The notes: generated by a model not told the origin, from the letters alone. A DNA stretch of 64,000 nucleotides from Lichenibacterium dinghuense (GCF_021730615.1 NZ_JAJLMN010000001.1:186001-250000), one strand, 5' to 3'; positions 41,224 to 50,259 are shown, counted from the first letter of the stretch. Translations and numbers: made by a program.

Positions 41224-41924
41224 GCGAGTTCAGCGACATCCCGCGCGAGATCGGATCGGCCGACCTTCCCGCGGGCGAGACGGTGCTGTGGCGCGGCAAG
41301 CCGGACTGGCGCCACCTCGCCCTCGACGCCTTCGGGGCGCCGTGGGTGGCCTTCTACTTCATCGGCATCGGCGTGTGGCACATGTCGGTCGCGCTGCACG
41401 ACGGCGGCACACGCGCCGAGGCCCTCGCGGAAGGCTCCGTGGTGCTGGCCCCGATGGCGCTGGCGCTGTCGCTCGTGGCGCTGCTGGCCTGGCTGTCGGC
41501 GCGCGCCACGGTGTTCACCGTCACGGATCGCCGCATCATCATGGTCTACGGCGTGGCGCTCCCGGCGCTGATCAACCTGCCGCTGCACGTGGTCGAGACC
41601 ATGAAGGTCCGCCGCGGCTTCGCGGGGCGGGGCGACCTCGCCTTCTCGCTGCCCCAGAAAGGCCGCTTGGCCTTCCACCAGCTTTGGCCCTACGCTCGGC
41701 CCTGGCACCTGTTCCCAGCATCCCCCATGATGCGTTGCGTGCCCAAGGCCGAGGAGGTGAAGGTGATCGTGGCCGGAGCCCTGTGGGCCGCCGCCGAGCG
41801 CGAAGCGCTCCGCCTCGGCCAGACCGTCGACGGCGAGACCGTGGAGATCCCGGCCGTCCCCGTGGCGCCAGCGGCCCAGCCCGGCGTTTTCGGCACGGCG
41901 CGGCCGGCCGGCGCGGCGGCCTGA
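41220..41924 (+). CDS. puhB: Photosynthetic complex assembly protein PuhB
   Basis: The 234-residue membrane protein opens with GETVLWRGKPDWRHLALDAFG, the typical PuhB beginning. Two or three helices follow, then a bacterial PH-like domain around FTVTDRRIIMVYGVALPALIN. PuhB is a dimeric factor needed for reaction-centre assembly in Rhodobacter capsulatus. The ATG overlaps the puhA stop. The C terminus (after residue 205) is Ala/Pro-rich and variable. Confidence 0.92.
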   Translation: MSEFSDIPREIGSADLPAGETVLWRGKPDWRHLALDAFGAPWVAFYFIGIGVWHMSVALHDGGTRAEALAEGSVVLAPMALALSLVALLAWLSARATVFTVTDRRIIMVYGVALPALINLPLHVVETMKVRRGFAGRGDLAFSLPQKGRLAFHQLWPYARPWHLFPASPMMRCVPKAEEVKVIVAGALWAAAEREALRLGQTVDGETVEIPAVPVAPAAQPGVFGTARPAGAAA

Positions 41925-41928
41925 CGCC

Positions 41929-42423
41929 GTGAGCACCGACGTCCTCAAGGCCCTGGCGGCCAATCCCTACCCCGATCCGGACCACCCGCTGCCGAAGCCG
42001 ATCATGGTCGGCAGCGGCATCCTGATGGTGGCCACCGTGGCGTTCTGCGCCTTCGGCCACGCCACCGGCATCGGCCGCACGGCCGAGGCCGCGCCCGTCG
42101 CGGTGGCGAGCCGCGACCTCGTCTTCACCGAGAACGACGACCACACCCTCACGGTGCGCGACGCCGGCCGCGGCGATGCCGTCGTGTCCAACTTCGACGC
42201 CGAGGACGGCGGCTTCATCCGCGCGCTGGTGCGCGGCATGACGCGCAACCGCACGCGCTACGGCGAGCCCGCGGTCGGCGCCTTCCGCGTGTCGCTGTCC
42301 AAGGACGGCGGGGTGTGGCTGCAGGACCTCGGCACACACCAGAACGTCGATCTACGCGCCTTCGGCCCCACCCAGGTGCAGGCCTTCGCGCAGTTCGTGA
42401 GGCCGGAGCAGGGCAAGCGATGA
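41929..42423 (+). CDS. puhC: Photosynthetic complex assembly protein PuhC
   Basis: The 164-residue protein starts at a GTG 4 bases after the puhB stop. It has a single transmembrane helix near residues 24-42 and a periplasmic domain containing the PuhC patterns [18 protein letters not shown] and [14 protein letters not shown]. It supports reaction-centre and LH1 organisation in Rhodobacter. Its stop overlaps the next small gene. Confidence 0.9.
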   Translation: MSTDVLKALAANPYPDPDHPLPKPIMVGSGILMVATVAFCAFGHATGIGRTAEAAPVAVASRDLVFTENDDHTLTVRDAGRGDAVVSNFDAEDGGFIRALVRGMTRNRTRYGEPAVGAFRVSLSKDGGVWLQDLGTHQNVDLRAFGPTQVQAFAQFVRPEQGKR

Positions 42424-42725
42424 AGCTGGGATCGCTGTTGGGACGCAAGAGCGTGGAGGTCGCCTGCACGCTCGAGATCGAGAACACCTTCGACGCGCTG
42501 CACGCCCACGTCCGCCTCGACGGCGGCGTGGTGGTGAACCCCGGCGACGAGGTGCTCGTGCACGGCGAGCCCGTGCAGGTCCCGTTCGGCGAATCCCGCA
42601 CGCTGCGCCGCCGCGCCACCATCCGCCGCGCCGGGCCGGTCGAGCGGCTGTGGACGCGGATGACCGGCGACTTCGAATTCATGGAACTCTGCGAGTTCAG
42701 CTTCTCGGGGGATCAACTGCGATGA
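42420..42725 (+). CDS. Small conserved photosynthesis-cluster protein between puhC and acsF
   Basis: The 101-residue soluble protein overlaps both neighbours by 4 bases. It opens with [31 protein letters not shown] and has a compact, mostly beta pattern with [15 protein letters not shown] in the middle (both excerpts are from the N-terminal 55 residues). There is no membrane segment or signal. Many alphaproteobacterial clusters hold a small unnamed gene here. Its strict coupling to puhC and acsF suggests a role in the cyclase reaction or in complex assembly. It shows no resemblance I can detect to the auxiliary cyclase subunit BciE or Ycf54, though I cannot rule out remote similarity. Confidence 0.75.
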   Translation: MKLGSLLGRKSVEVACTLEIENTFDALHAHVRLDGGVVVNPGDEVLVHGEPVQVPFGESRTLRRRATIRRAGPVERLWTRMTGDFEFMELCEFSFSGDQLR

Positions 42726-43816
42726 GCGCCGTCGTGTCCGAGCGCGCCGCGCTCACGCCCGCCCCGCCGGCCGTGGCGGCCGACACCACCAAGCTCGCCC
42801 AGGAGGACACGCTCCTCGCGCCGCGCTTCTACACCACCGATTTCGTCAAGCTCGACCGCACCGACGTGTCGAGCGTACGGGACGAGTGGGACGCGCTGAT
42901 CGCCGAACTGAAGTCCGACCCCAACCGACACCACTTCAAGCGCACGGAGGACTGGGACCGCATCGACCTCGCGGCCCTGCCCGACGACCTGCGCCGCGAG
43001 TTCGTCGACTTCCTGGTGTCCTCGCTCACCGCCGAATTCTCGGGCTGCATCCTCTACAAGGAGATGAAGCGCCGCGGCAAGAACGCCGACATCAAAGAAC
43101 TCTTCACCTACATGAGCCGCGACGAGGCCCGCCACGCCGGCTTCATCAACGACGCGCTGAAGGAGTTCGGCATCGGCGTGAACCTCGGCTTTCTCACCAA
43201 GGCCAAGAAGTACACGTTCTTCCAGCCGAAGTTCATCTTCTACGCGACCTACCTGTCCGAGAAGATCGGCTACGCGCGCTACATCACCATCTTCCGTCAC
43301 CTCGAGCGCCATCCGGAGCGCCGCTTCCACCCGATCTTCAAGTGGTTCGAGAAGTGGTGCAACGACGAGTTCCGCCACGGCGAGGCTTTCGCGATCCTCA
43401 TGCGGTCCGATCCGAAGCTGCTGGGCGGCGTCAACAAGCTGTGGATCCGCTTCTTCCTGCTCGCCGTCTACGCGACCATGTACGTGCGCGACCACCAGCG
43501 GCCGGCCTTTCACGCGGCGCTCGGCATCGACCCGACCGACTACGACTACCGCGTCTTCGCCGTCACGTCGGAGATCTCCCGTCAGGTCTTCCCGCTGGTG
43601 CTCGACACCGACGACGCCCGCTTCCGCGCCGGCCTGGAGCGCATCCGCCTGACCTCCGAGCGCATCGCCGCGGCGCGCCGCCAGGGCGGGGCGGCCGGCG
43701 CGCTGAAGCGATACGCCGGCATCGCCGCCAATGGCGCGACCTTCCTGCGGCTCTTCGCCCTGCCGGCCAAGGCGAACCTCCGCCCCGCGACCAGCCACCT
43801 CAAGCCGGTGTGGTGA
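42722..43816 (+). CDS. acsF: Aerobic Mg-protoporphyrin IX monomethyl ester cyclase
   Basis: The 364-residue ferritin-like diiron protein has ligands in two clusters: Glu105 within TAEFSGC with DEARHAG (Glu135, His138), and later [11 protein letters not shown]. It uses oxygen to form ring E of (bacterio)chlorophyll. Its presence, with no bchE in the window, points to pigment synthesis under air. Within the first 40 residues [15 protein letters not shown] is the conserved start. It is the last gene of the bchF-acsF operon; the next gene, puhE, has its own PpsR box 187 bases downstream. Confidence 0.95.
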   Translation: MSAVVSERAALTPAPPAVAADTTKLAQEDTLLAPRFYTTDFVKLDRTDVSSVRDEWDALIAELKSDPNRHHFKRTEDWDRIDLAALPDDLRREFVDFLVSSLTAEFSGCILYKEMKRRGKNADIKELFTYMSRDEARHAGFINDALKEFGIGVNLGFLTKAKKYTFFQPKFIFYATYLSEKIGYARYITIFRHLERHPERRFHPIFKWFEKWCNDEFRHGEAFAILMRSDPKLLGGVNKLWIRFFLLAVYATMYVRDHQRPAFHAALGIDPTDYDYRVFAVTSEISRQVFPLVLDTDDARFRAGLERIRLTSERIAAARRQGGAAGALKRYAGIAANGATFLRLFALPAKANLRPATSHLKPVW

Positions 43817-44114
43817 GGGGCGCGGCCGGTCGTCCACCGATCGGCCCGCCTGCCCCCGCATCCGCGCAGGCCGAGGCCCACCGGCTCGGCGACGAGCATC
43901 GCCCTCCCCGCGATGACGCTGGAGAGGGCGAAGCGAGGCACCTGGGCCGGCACGATGGCTCGCGGCCCGTGGGAGATCAGGCGCGCCACTCTGGACGGAC
44001 GCGACTGTCAACCTAACTTGACACTCCACCGGCACCACCGGCATCTTGCCCCGCAGCGGTCGCGGGCCGGGGCATTGTCCCGTCTGACGATCCTCGGCGC
44101 GGGAGAAGCCATCC
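43817..44114. promoter_or_regulatory. Intergenic control region before the puhE fusion gene
   Basis: These 298 bases hold no convincing gene. A PpsR box lies at 44004-44021, with TTGACA at its right arm. A GGCGCGGGAGAA ribosome site precedes the ATG at 44115. In most clusters puhE follows acsF closely, so a separate promoter here is noteworthy. Confidence 0.6.
44004..44021. promoter_or_regulatory. PpsR/CrtJ box upstream of the puhE-cobW fusion gene
   Basis: TGTCAACCTAACTTGACA fits TGT-N12-ACA exactly and has nearly the same arms as the box in front of bchG. It lies 93 bases before the ATG at 44115 and includes a candidate -35 (TTGACA, 44016-44021). Confidence 0.85.
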
Positions 44115-45989
44115 ATGATCGCCTATGTCGGCCCGGCGCTCTTCGCCCTCTTCGTGTGGTGGGCCTCGACGGTCGCCATCATCTACGTGGACAACCTGCC
44201 GCGCCGGACCTTCAAATGGTCGATGCTCGGGGCCACGGCCGTCTTCGCCGTGTCGCTCTACGGCCTCGCGGCCTCGGCGCACGACACCTCCACGGCGGGC
44301 GCCTACTGGGCCTTCACCTGGGGCCTGCTCGCCTGGGGCTGGCAGGAGATGAGCTTCTACATGGGCTTCGTGACGGGCTCGCGCAGGGAGCCCTGCCGCG
44401 AGGACTGCGGCGGCTTCCGCCACTTCGTCCATGCCGTGCAGACCAGCCTCTACCACGAGCTCGCCATCATCGCGGCCGCGGTCGCGGTGGTCTGGCTGAC
44501 CTGGGGCGGGCCGAACCAGGTCGGCACCTGGACCTTCATGGTCCTGTGGTGGATGCACCAGAGTGCCAAGCTCAACGTCTTCTTCGGCGTGCGCAACCTC
44601 AACGAGGAGTTCCTGCCCGAGCACCTGGAGTTCCTGAAGAGCTTCCTGCGCAAGCGCTCGATGAACCTGCTGTTCCCGGTCTCGGTGACGGTGTCGACGG
44701 TCGTCACCGTGCTGGTCGCCAAAGCGGCGCTCGACGACGGCGCGACGGTCGCGGAGCGCGCCGGCTACACCTTCCTCACCGTGCTGATGGCGCTCGCCAT
44801 CCTGGAGCACTGGATGCTGGTGCTGCCCATGCCGGCCGGCGCCATCTGGTCGCCGGGGCTGAAGTCGCGCGGGGAGCGCAAGCCCTTCGAGGTCGAGATC
44901 GTCGTCGGCTTCCTCGGCGCGGGCAAGACCACCTTCCTGCAGCGCAAGCTCAAAGAGGCCGACCCGGCCCTGCGCACGGTCGTGCTGGTCAACGACTTCG
45001 GCGCCCTCGGCCTCGACGGCGCGCTGCTGGAGGGCCGCGGCGCCGACGTGGTGGAGCTCGCCAACGGCTGCATCTGCTGCTCGCTGCGCTCCGACCTCGC
45101 GGCGCAGCTCAAGGAGGTCGTGGCGAAGATGAAGCCCGACCGCGTGCTGATCGAGCCCTCGGGCGTGGCCGACGTGGCTTCCCTCCTGCGCGCCCTCCAC
45201 ACGCCCGAGATCGCGCCCCTCATCAAGGCGCGGCGCCTCTACACGGTGATCGACGCCGGCGCCTTCCTCAGCGACTACGTCCGCATGCCGGACTATTTCG
45301 ACGTGCAGACGCGCCTCGCCCCGGTGTTCATCCTGAACAAGACCGACCTCGTGTCGGCGGGCGAGCTCGCCATGGTGTCGGAAACGCTGCGATCGCAGAA
45401 CCCCGAGGCGCTGGTCGTCCCGGCCCGATACGGCATCCCGGTCGAGAAGACAGACCTCGACCGCTCCGCGCCGGTGGCGGCGCCGGCCGCCGAACCCGAG
45501 GACGCGATCGACCGGCCGAAGCCGCGCGAGGAGGTGGCGCTCGGGCTCGAATCCTGGAGCGCGCCGCTGCTCGGCGACCTCGACCTCGACCGGCTCCGCG
45601 ACGCGCTCGACGCCATGGCGCGCGGCGCGCATGGGCAGGTGATGCGCGTGAAGGGCATCGCCACCTCGGGCAAGGGCTGGGTCAAGTTCGACGTGGCCGG
45701 CGGGCGCGCCAGCGTGGCGGCCCACGTGCCCCAGGGCGACGAGGCCCCGCGGGCCCTGGCGATCGGCTCCGGGCTCGACCGCGCCGGGCTGGCGGAAGCC
45801 TTCCTGGCCTGCACGCCGGACGCCGACCGAGACGCGGCGCGCGCCGCCACCGAGGCCGCGCTCGACCGCGCATTCGCGGTCGCCAAGGGCGACGGGGCCA
45901 GGGCCGGCGTCCACCCGCTCGGCTGCGGCTGCGCCGAGCACGCGCCCGGCATGAGCTGCGAGGGCCTGCCGGCGGTCGCCGCCGAGTGA
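44115..45989 (+). CDS. puhE: PuhE (DUF3623) fused to a CobW/COG0523 G3E GTPase
   Basis: One uninterrupted 624-residue frame has two parts. Residues 1-250 are a polytopic PuhE protein (YVGPALFALFVWWASTV near the start, WWMHQSAKLNVFFGVRNLNEEFLP at about 145-168), a reaction-centre assembly factor. Residues 257-624 are a complete CobW-type metal-chaperone GTPase: Walker A GFLGAGKTT (265-273), the metal-binding CICC (319-322), base-recognition NKTD (408-411), and a CobW_C-like domain. A tail with HPLGCGCAEH and a further Cys615 (600-615) may bind metal. The CobW part would face the cytoplasm. No frameshift or internal stop is seen. The substrate metal is unknown; Mg, Zn or Fe for BchH or AcsF are possibilities only. 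Confidence 0.9.
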   Translation: MIAYVGPALFALFVWWASTVAIIYVDNLPRRTFKWSMLGATAVFAVSLYGLAASAHDTSTAGAYWAFTWGLLAWGWQEMSFYMGFVTGSRREPCREDCGGFRHFVHAVQTSLYHELAIIAAAVAVVWLTWGGPNQVGTWTFMVLWWMHQSAKLNVFFGVRNLNEEFLPEHLEFLKSFLRKRSMNLLFPVSVTVSTVVTVLVAKAALDDGATVAERAGYTFLTVLMALAILEHWMLVLPMPAGAIWSPGLKSRGERKPFEVEIVVGFLGAGKTTFLQRKLKEADPALRTVVLVNDFGALGLDGALLEGRGADVVELANGCICCSLRSDLAAQLKEVVAKMKPDRVLIEPSGVADVASLLRALHTPEIAPLIKARRLYTVIDAGAFLSDYVRMPDYFDVQTRLAPVFILNKTDLVSAGELAMVSETLRSQNPEALVVPARYGIPVEKTDLDRSAPVAAPAAEPEDAIDRPKPREEVALGLESWSAPLLGDLDLDRLRDALDAMARGAHGQVMRVKGIATSGKGWVKFDVAGGRASVAAHVPQGDEAPRALAIGSGLDRAGLAEAFLACTPDADRDAARAATEAALDRAFAVAKGDGARAGVHPLGCGCAEHAPGMSCEGLPAVAAE

Positions 45990-46630
45990 GGACGCGGGGC
46001 CGCCGCGACCGGGTCGCCGTGGCCCTGGCGTTCGCGCCCCTCCTGGCCGCGGGAGCGGTCGCCGCGGCCGGCCCGGTGCCCGCCGACGTCATCGACTGCG
46101 CGACGATCCCGAGGGACGCCGACGAGGCCGCGCTCGTCGAACGCTTCGGCCGCGCTGCGGTGAGGTCCGTCGACCTCAACGGCGCCGAGGGGCAGACCGA
46201 ACACGGCACGGCCGTGAACGCCGCCGATCCGGCGCGGCGCCTAAACGTCTTCTGGTCCGACGCGGCGCATCGTCGGCGGCCCGCCTCGGTCGTCATCCGC
46301 GATCGCTCGCGTTGGCGGGTGCGGTTGGCGGGCGGCAGCACGCTCGGCCTCGGCGCCGGCTTGGCGGAGGTCGAGGCCGCCAACGCGCGTCCCTTCGCGG
46401 TGAGCGGCTTCTTCTGGGACTACGGCGGCTATGCCAAGGACTGGCACGGCGGCGCCCTGCCCCGCCTGCCGGGCGGCTGCACGCTCACGGTCCGCTTCGA
46501 CCCCGACCCGAAGGCGCCGGCCAAGGTCTCGGACCGGGTCTCGGGCGAGAAGGACTTTCCATCGACGAGCCCGGCGCTCCGCGGCGTGAAGCCGACCGTG
46601 TCGGTGCTGACGCTCGACTGGGGCGGCTGA
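45986..46630 (+). CDS. Exported protein of unknown function, coupled to the puhE-cobW gene
   Basis: A GTG at 45986 overlaps the stop of the fusion gene (GTGA). It begins a 214-residue protein with an apparent signal peptide (basic start, then VAVALAFAPLLAAGAVAAAG, residues 10-29). The mature part has two cysteines, in VIDCAT and GGCTLTV, that could pair in the periplasm. The middle segment reads LVERFGRAAVRSVDLNGAEG and later WDYGGYAKDWHGG. I recognise no named family. Coupling by stop-start overlap suggests that it works with, or is regulated with, the upstream assembly/metal protein. Confidence 0.7.
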   Translation: MRTRGRRDRVAVALAFAPLLAAGAVAAAGPVPADVIDCATIPRDADEAALVERFGRAAVRSVDLNGAEGQTEHGTAVNAADPARRLNVFWSDAAHRRRPASVVIRDRSRWRVRLAGGSTLGLGAGLAEVEAANARPFAVSGFFWDYGGYAKDWHGGALPRLPGGCTLTVRFDPDPKAPAKVSDRVSGEKDFPSTSPALRGVKPTVSVLTLDWGG

Positions 46631-46635
46631 GCGCC

Positions 46636-46899
46636 TCAGCGCCGGCGGCGCCGTTCGTCGGCGCGGCGGCGCAGGGTCGGGGACGGGTCGGCGTCGAGCG
46701 GCAGGGCGCTCACGGCCGAGAGGTCGAGCCGGGTCAGGCCGATGTCGCGGAGCTCGTGGTCGCCGAGGCGGCCGAGCGCGTGCATGGTCTGCCGCGCGCG
46801 GTGGACCCGCATCGGCCAGCCCAGGGCCTGCCGCAGCAGCGCCCACCCCGCGCCTCCCGGGTGCGTCGATAGGCTCGTCAACTCTGTCGTCCGGCTCAT
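46636..46899 (-). CDS. DUF1127 (YjiS-like) protein
   Basis: The 87-residue protein is highly basic. The C-terminal half has the DUF1127 pattern: a short helix with RQTMHALGRLGDHELRDIGLTR (about residues 36-57; the core is LGDHELRDIGLTR). Small Arg-rich DUF1127 proteins bind RNA in some alphaproteobacteria (CcaF1 type) and are often stress-induced. This one is convergent with the exported protein gene and divergent from the MocR regulator gene, with which it shares a 105-bp upstream region holding an inverted repeat. Confidence 0.8.
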   Translation of the reverse strand: MSRTTELTSLSTHPGGAGWALLRQALGWPMRVHRARQTMHALGRLGDHELRDIGLTRLDLSAVSALPLDADPSPTLRRRADERRRRR

Positions 46900-46965
46900 G
46901 GCCCGTCTCCGTGATGTCGGGACAGCATGCCCGCGCGGCCCTGGCCGCGACAGGGACGATCCGGT

Positions 46966-46983
46966 ACAGTTCCGCCGAACTGT
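46966..46983. promoter_or_regulatory. Inverted repeat operator candidate between DUF1127 and MocR genes
   Basis: ACAGTTC-CGCC-GAACTGT is a perfect 7-bp inverted repeat, 22 bases before the MocR ATG (47005) and 67 bases from the DUF1127 start. MocR/GntR regulators usually autoregulate from sites of this kind, and GTACAGT-type sequences often overlap their core promoters. Confidence 0.55.
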
Positions 46984-47004
46984 CCGGCCCGGAGACCAGC
47001 ACAG

Positions 47005-48411
47005 ATGCACGACGTCGCGTCGAGCCCCACCCGCGTCGGCGCCGTGATGGCCGACATCCGCGGCCGGATCGCCTCGCGCCGCCTCGCCCCCGGGGCGCGT
47101 CTGCCCTCCGTGCGGGACTTCGCGGAAGCGATGGGCGTGTCGAAGTCGACCGTGGTGGACGCCTACGAGCGCCTCGTCGCCGAGGGCGCCATCGCGTCCC
47201 GCCGCGGCTCCGGCTTCTTCGTGGCCGGCGCCACCCGCCCGCTGTCGCTGCAGAGCCTGCGCCCCGACCTCGACCGCGCGATAGACCCCCTCTGGATGAC
47301 GCGCCAGAACCTGACCTGCGGCCCGGACGTGCTGAAGCCCGGCTGGGGCCTGCTGCCGGACAGCTACATGCCCGACGAGGCCGTGCAGAAGGCGTTGCGC
47401 GACATCGCCCGCGACCCCGACCCCGCCGGCCGCCTCCGCTACACGAGCCCGCTCGGGCTCGCGCCCCTGCGCGAGCAGATCAGCCTGCATCTCGGCGCGC
47501 GCGGCGTCGCGGCCGACCCCGATTCCGTGCTGCTGACCGACTCGGCCAGCCACGCGCTCGACCTGCTGCTGCGCTTCCTCATCGAGCCCGGCGACACGGT
47601 GCTGGTGGACGACCCCTGCTACTTCAACTTTCTGGCGCTGCTGCTCAGCCACCGCGCCCGCGTGGTTTCCGTGCCCTTCGGCCCGGAAGGCGTCGACGTC
47701 GGCGCGCTGGAGCGCGTCCTCGCCGCCGAGCGGCCGCGCGTCTACCTCACCATGGCGGGCCCGCAGAACCCGATCGGCGCCACAATGTCGGCCGCCACCG
47801 CGCATCGCGTGCTCGGCCTCGTCGAGCGCCACGGCGTCACGGTGATCGAGGACGACTGCTTCGCCGATTTCGAGGAGGACGCCACGCCGCGGCTCGCCGC
47901 GGCCGACGGGTTCCGGCGCGTGGTGCTGGTCGGCGGCTTCTCCAAGACCGTATCGAGCGCCATGCGGAGCGGCTTCGTCGCGGCGCGGCCGGACTGGATC
48001 GAGGGGCTGATCGACCTCAAGCTGTCGACCTGCCACAGCGGCAGCCACCTGTCCGCCCAGGTCACCCACCGCGTGCTGGCGAGTGGCGCCTACAAGCGCC
48101 ACGTCGAGGCGCTGCGCGGCAAGCTCGCGCGCGACCGCGCCCTGGCGCTCGGCCGCCTGCGCACCTGCGGCCTGTCGCCCCTGCTGGAGCCGCGCGCCGG
48201 CATGTACCTGTGGGCCGAGCTGCCGGGCGGCCTCGACTCGGCCGCGGTGGCGCGCTTCGCCCTGGAGGAGGACGTGCTGCTGGCCCCGGGCGGGGTGTTC
48301 AGCGCCTCCCGCACCGCGGCGGGCTGGCTCCGCTTCAACGCCGCCGCCTGCGCGGACCCGCGCGTCTTCTCCGTTCTGGCGCGGTCGATCGAGCGCGCCG
48401 CGGCGCCCTGA
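47005..48411 (+). CDS. MocR/PdxR-family transcriptional regulator with aminotransferase-like domain
   Basis: The 468-residue protein has an N-terminal GntR winged helix (residues 10-75, including LPSVRDFAEAMGVSKSTVVDAY), a linker, and a fold type I aminotransferase-like domain. The PLP lysine is Lys314 in GGFSKTVSSAMRSGF. NPIG (about residue 255) and the DD-containing VIEDDCFADF match PLP-binding residues. Such proteins sense PLP or an amino-acid derivative and control B6, GABA, taurine or ectoine genes. The target here is unknown; lysK is convergent and DUF1127 divergent. Confidence 0.88.
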   Translation: MHDVASSPTRVGAVMADIRGRIASRRLAPGARLPSVRDFAEAMGVSKSTVVDAYERLVAEGAIASRRGSGFFVAGATRPLSLQSLRPDLDRAIDPLWMTRQNLTCGPDVLKPGWGLLPDSYMPDEAVQKALRDIARDPDPAGRLRYTSPLGLAPLREQISLHLGARGVAADPDSVLLTDSASHALDLLLRFLIEPGDTVLVDDPCYFNFLALLLSHRARVVSVPFGPEGVDVGALERVLAAERPRVYLTMAGPQNPIGATMSAATAHRVLGLVERHGVTVIEDDCFADFEEDATPRLAAADGFRRVVLVGGFSKTVSSAMRSGFVAARPDWIEGLIDLKLSTCHSGSHLSAQVTHRVLASGAYKRHVEALRGKLARDRALALGRLRTCGLSPLLEPRAGMYLWAELPGGLDSAAVARFALEEDVLLAPGGVFSASRTAAGWLRFNAAACADPRVFSVLARSIERAAAP

Positions 48412-48414
48412 GGC

Positions 48415-50124
48415 TCAGGCCGCCGCCGGCCGCGCGCCCCGCTCCGCCAGGAAGGCGGCGTGCTCCGCGATGAGCCCGCCGTCGAGCGCGCGGGCGATCA
48501 GCGCGCGCGTCTCCGGGATGCCGTAGAGCACCGCGAAGGATCCGAAGCGGGGCCCCCGCTCCTCGCCGAGCAGCACCTGGTAGAGCGTGTTGAACCACTC
48601 GTTCGACACGCCGGGCCGCTCGGGCGTCGCCGTCTTCGCCTTGAAGTCCTGGTAGCGGGGCACGGGCCTCGCCACGTCGTAGAGCGCGGTCTGCACGTCC
48701 TCGGCCGAGGCGCCGGCCGGCAGGGCCGCCAGCGCGGCGTCGAGCGCCTGGAGCGCGCCGCGCTCGACCTCGTCGGGCGCGCGGTAGCGCTTCCCGGTCC
48801 GCACGCGGTCGCGGAAGTAGCGCACCGCGTAGCCGACGAGCCGGTCGAGCCGCGGATGCGTCTCGGGCGTCACGCCCGGCGCGTAGCGCTTGAGGAAGCC
48901 CCACAGCACCGCGGGGTCCTCGCTGTTCGCCACCGCGGCGAGGTTCAGCAGCATCACGAAGCTGAGGGTCGTGCCGGTGCCGCCCTCCGGCGCGAGCTGC
49001 TCCGGCGCGGGCGGCGCCCCGCCGTGGATGTGCCAGGCCGGGTTGCCGAGCTTCTCCCGGTCGCCCTGCCGCCCGAAGGCGTCGAGGAAGCCGAGGTAGT
49101 CGTCGACGGCGCGCGGGATCACGTCGAAATACAGGCGCTTCGCCGCCGACGGCTTCTGGAACATGAACAGCGACAGGCTTTCCGGCGACGCGTAGGTCAG
49201 CCAGTCGTCGATGGTGAGCCCGTTGCCCTTGCTCTTCGAGATCTTCTGGCCGTTCTGGTCGAGGAAGAGCTCGTAGTTGAAGCCCTCGGGCGGCTCGGAG
49301 CCGAGCGCGCGCACGATCCGGCCGCTGAGCTTCACCGAGTCGATCAGGTCCTTGCCGGCCATCTCGTAGTCGACGCCGAGCGCGTGCCAGCGCATCGCCC
49401 AATCGGGCTTCCATTGCAGCTTGCAGTGCCCGCCCGTCACGGGCGTCTCGTAGAGCGTGCCGGAGGCGGGGTCGCGCCAGGAGATCGTGCCGGCCGCCAC
49501 GTCGCGCGACACGAGCGGCACCTGCATCACCACGCCGCTCTCGGGGTGGATGGGCAGGAACGGGCAGTAGGTGGCGGCGCGCTCCGCCCCGAGGCTCGGC
49601 ACCATGATGGCCATCACCTCGTCGAGCCGCTCCAGCATCAGCCGCAGCGCCGCGTCGAAGCGGCCCGAGCGGTACAGCTCCGTCGAGGACAGGAACTCGT
49701 AGTCGAAGCCGAAGCGGTCCAGGAAGGCGCGGAGGCGCGCGTTGTTGGCGTGGCCGAAGCTGATCCCAGGCTCGATCGGGTCCGGCACCTCCGTCAGCGG
49801 GCGGCCGAGGTGTTGGCGCAGCAGCTCCTGGTTCGGCACGTTGTCGGGCACCTTGCGCAGCCCGTCCATATCGTCCGAGAAGCACACGAGGCGCGTCGGG
49901 ACGCGGTCGCCCGTCAGGACCCGGAAGGCGTGGCGCACCATGGACGTGCGGGCGACCTCGCCGAAGGTGCCGATGTGCGGCAGGCCCGAGGGGCCGTAGC
50001 CGGTCTCGAACAGCACGCTCGCCTGGCCGGTGCGCTCCACGCGCTTGACGAGCTTGCGGGCCTCCTCGAAGGGCCAGGCGGTGGCGGAGCCGAGCAGTTC
50101 GGCCGTCATGTCGAGGGGCGGCAT
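48415..50124 (-). CDS. lysK: Lysyl-tRNA synthetase, class I
   Basis: The 569-residue protein starts at the ATG at 50124. It is the class I (archaeal-type) LysRS used by many alphaproteobacteria in place of class II LysS. The HIGH-equivalent is HIGTF (starting at His50) and the KMSKS-equivalent is KISKSKGN (residues 294-301), which is the accepted class I pattern. The C-terminal helical anticodon-binding part is complete. Its stop lies 3 bases from the stop of the convergent MocR gene. It charges tRNA(Lys) with lysine. Confidence 0.93.
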   Translation of the reverse strand: MPPLDMTAELLGSATAWPFEEARKLVKRVERTGQASVLFETGYGPSGLPHIGTFGEVARTSMVRHAFRVLTGDRVPTRLVCFSDDMDGLRKVPDNVPNQELLRQHLGRPLTEVPDPIEPGISFGHANNARLRAFLDRFGFDYEFLSSTELYRSGRFDAALRLMLERLDEVMAIMVPSLGAERAATYCPFLPIHPESGVVMQVPLVSRDVAAGTISWRDPASGTLYETPVTGGHCKLQWKPDWAMRWHALGVDYEMAGKDLIDSVKLSGRIVRALGSEPPEGFNYELFLDQNGQKISKSKGNGLTIDDWLTYASPESLSLFMFQKPSAAKRLYFDVIPRAVDDYLGFLDAFGRQGDREKLGNPAWHIHGGAPPAPEQLAPEGGTGTTLSFVMLLNLAAVANSEDPAVLWGFLKRYAPGVTPETHPRLDRLVGYAVRYFRDRVRTGKRYRAPDEVERGALQALDAALAALPAGASAEDVQTALYDVARPVPRYQDFKAKTATPERPGVSNEWFNTLYQVLLGEERGPRFGSFAVLYGIPETRALIARALDGGLIAEHAAFLAERGARPAAA

Positions 50125-50247
50125 GGTGGTGGTGACCCGTTTCGCGTTCGACGGTTCGCGGGGCAGCGGCCCGCCCGTCTCCTGCCTCACAAACACGGGC
50201 CCGGCGGCATTGCAAGGAGGCCGCGGCGCGGCCCCGGGATGTGCACG

Positions 50248-50259
50248 GTTGTATACAAC
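50248..50259. promoter_or_regulatory. GTTGTATACAAC palindrome (GntR/FCD-like operator)
   Basis: The perfect 12-bp palindrome GTTGTATACAAC lies between the divergent lysK and XRE-cupin genes, about 50 bases upstream of a candidate promoter. TTGTATACAA is a known operator pattern of FCD-type GntR regulators. No such regulator gene is in the window. Confidence 0.5.

Noticed and set aside
42420-42725. Identification of the small gene between puhC and acsF as puhD, bciE or ycf54
   Set aside because: The size and position are suggestive but I cannot match its sequence to any of these families, so no symbol was given.
44850-44890. Possibility that PuhE and CobW are two separate genes joined by a sequencing error
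   Set aside because: The frame is uninterrupted with ordinary codon use across the junction, and no stop or Shine-Dalgarno sequence separates the parts; the fusion is taken as real pending resequencing.
44013-45941. A 642-residue minus-strand open frame opposite the puhE-cobW gene
   Set aside because: No domain is recognisable and it would run through the PpsR box; the plus strand has intact PuhE and GTPase motifs.
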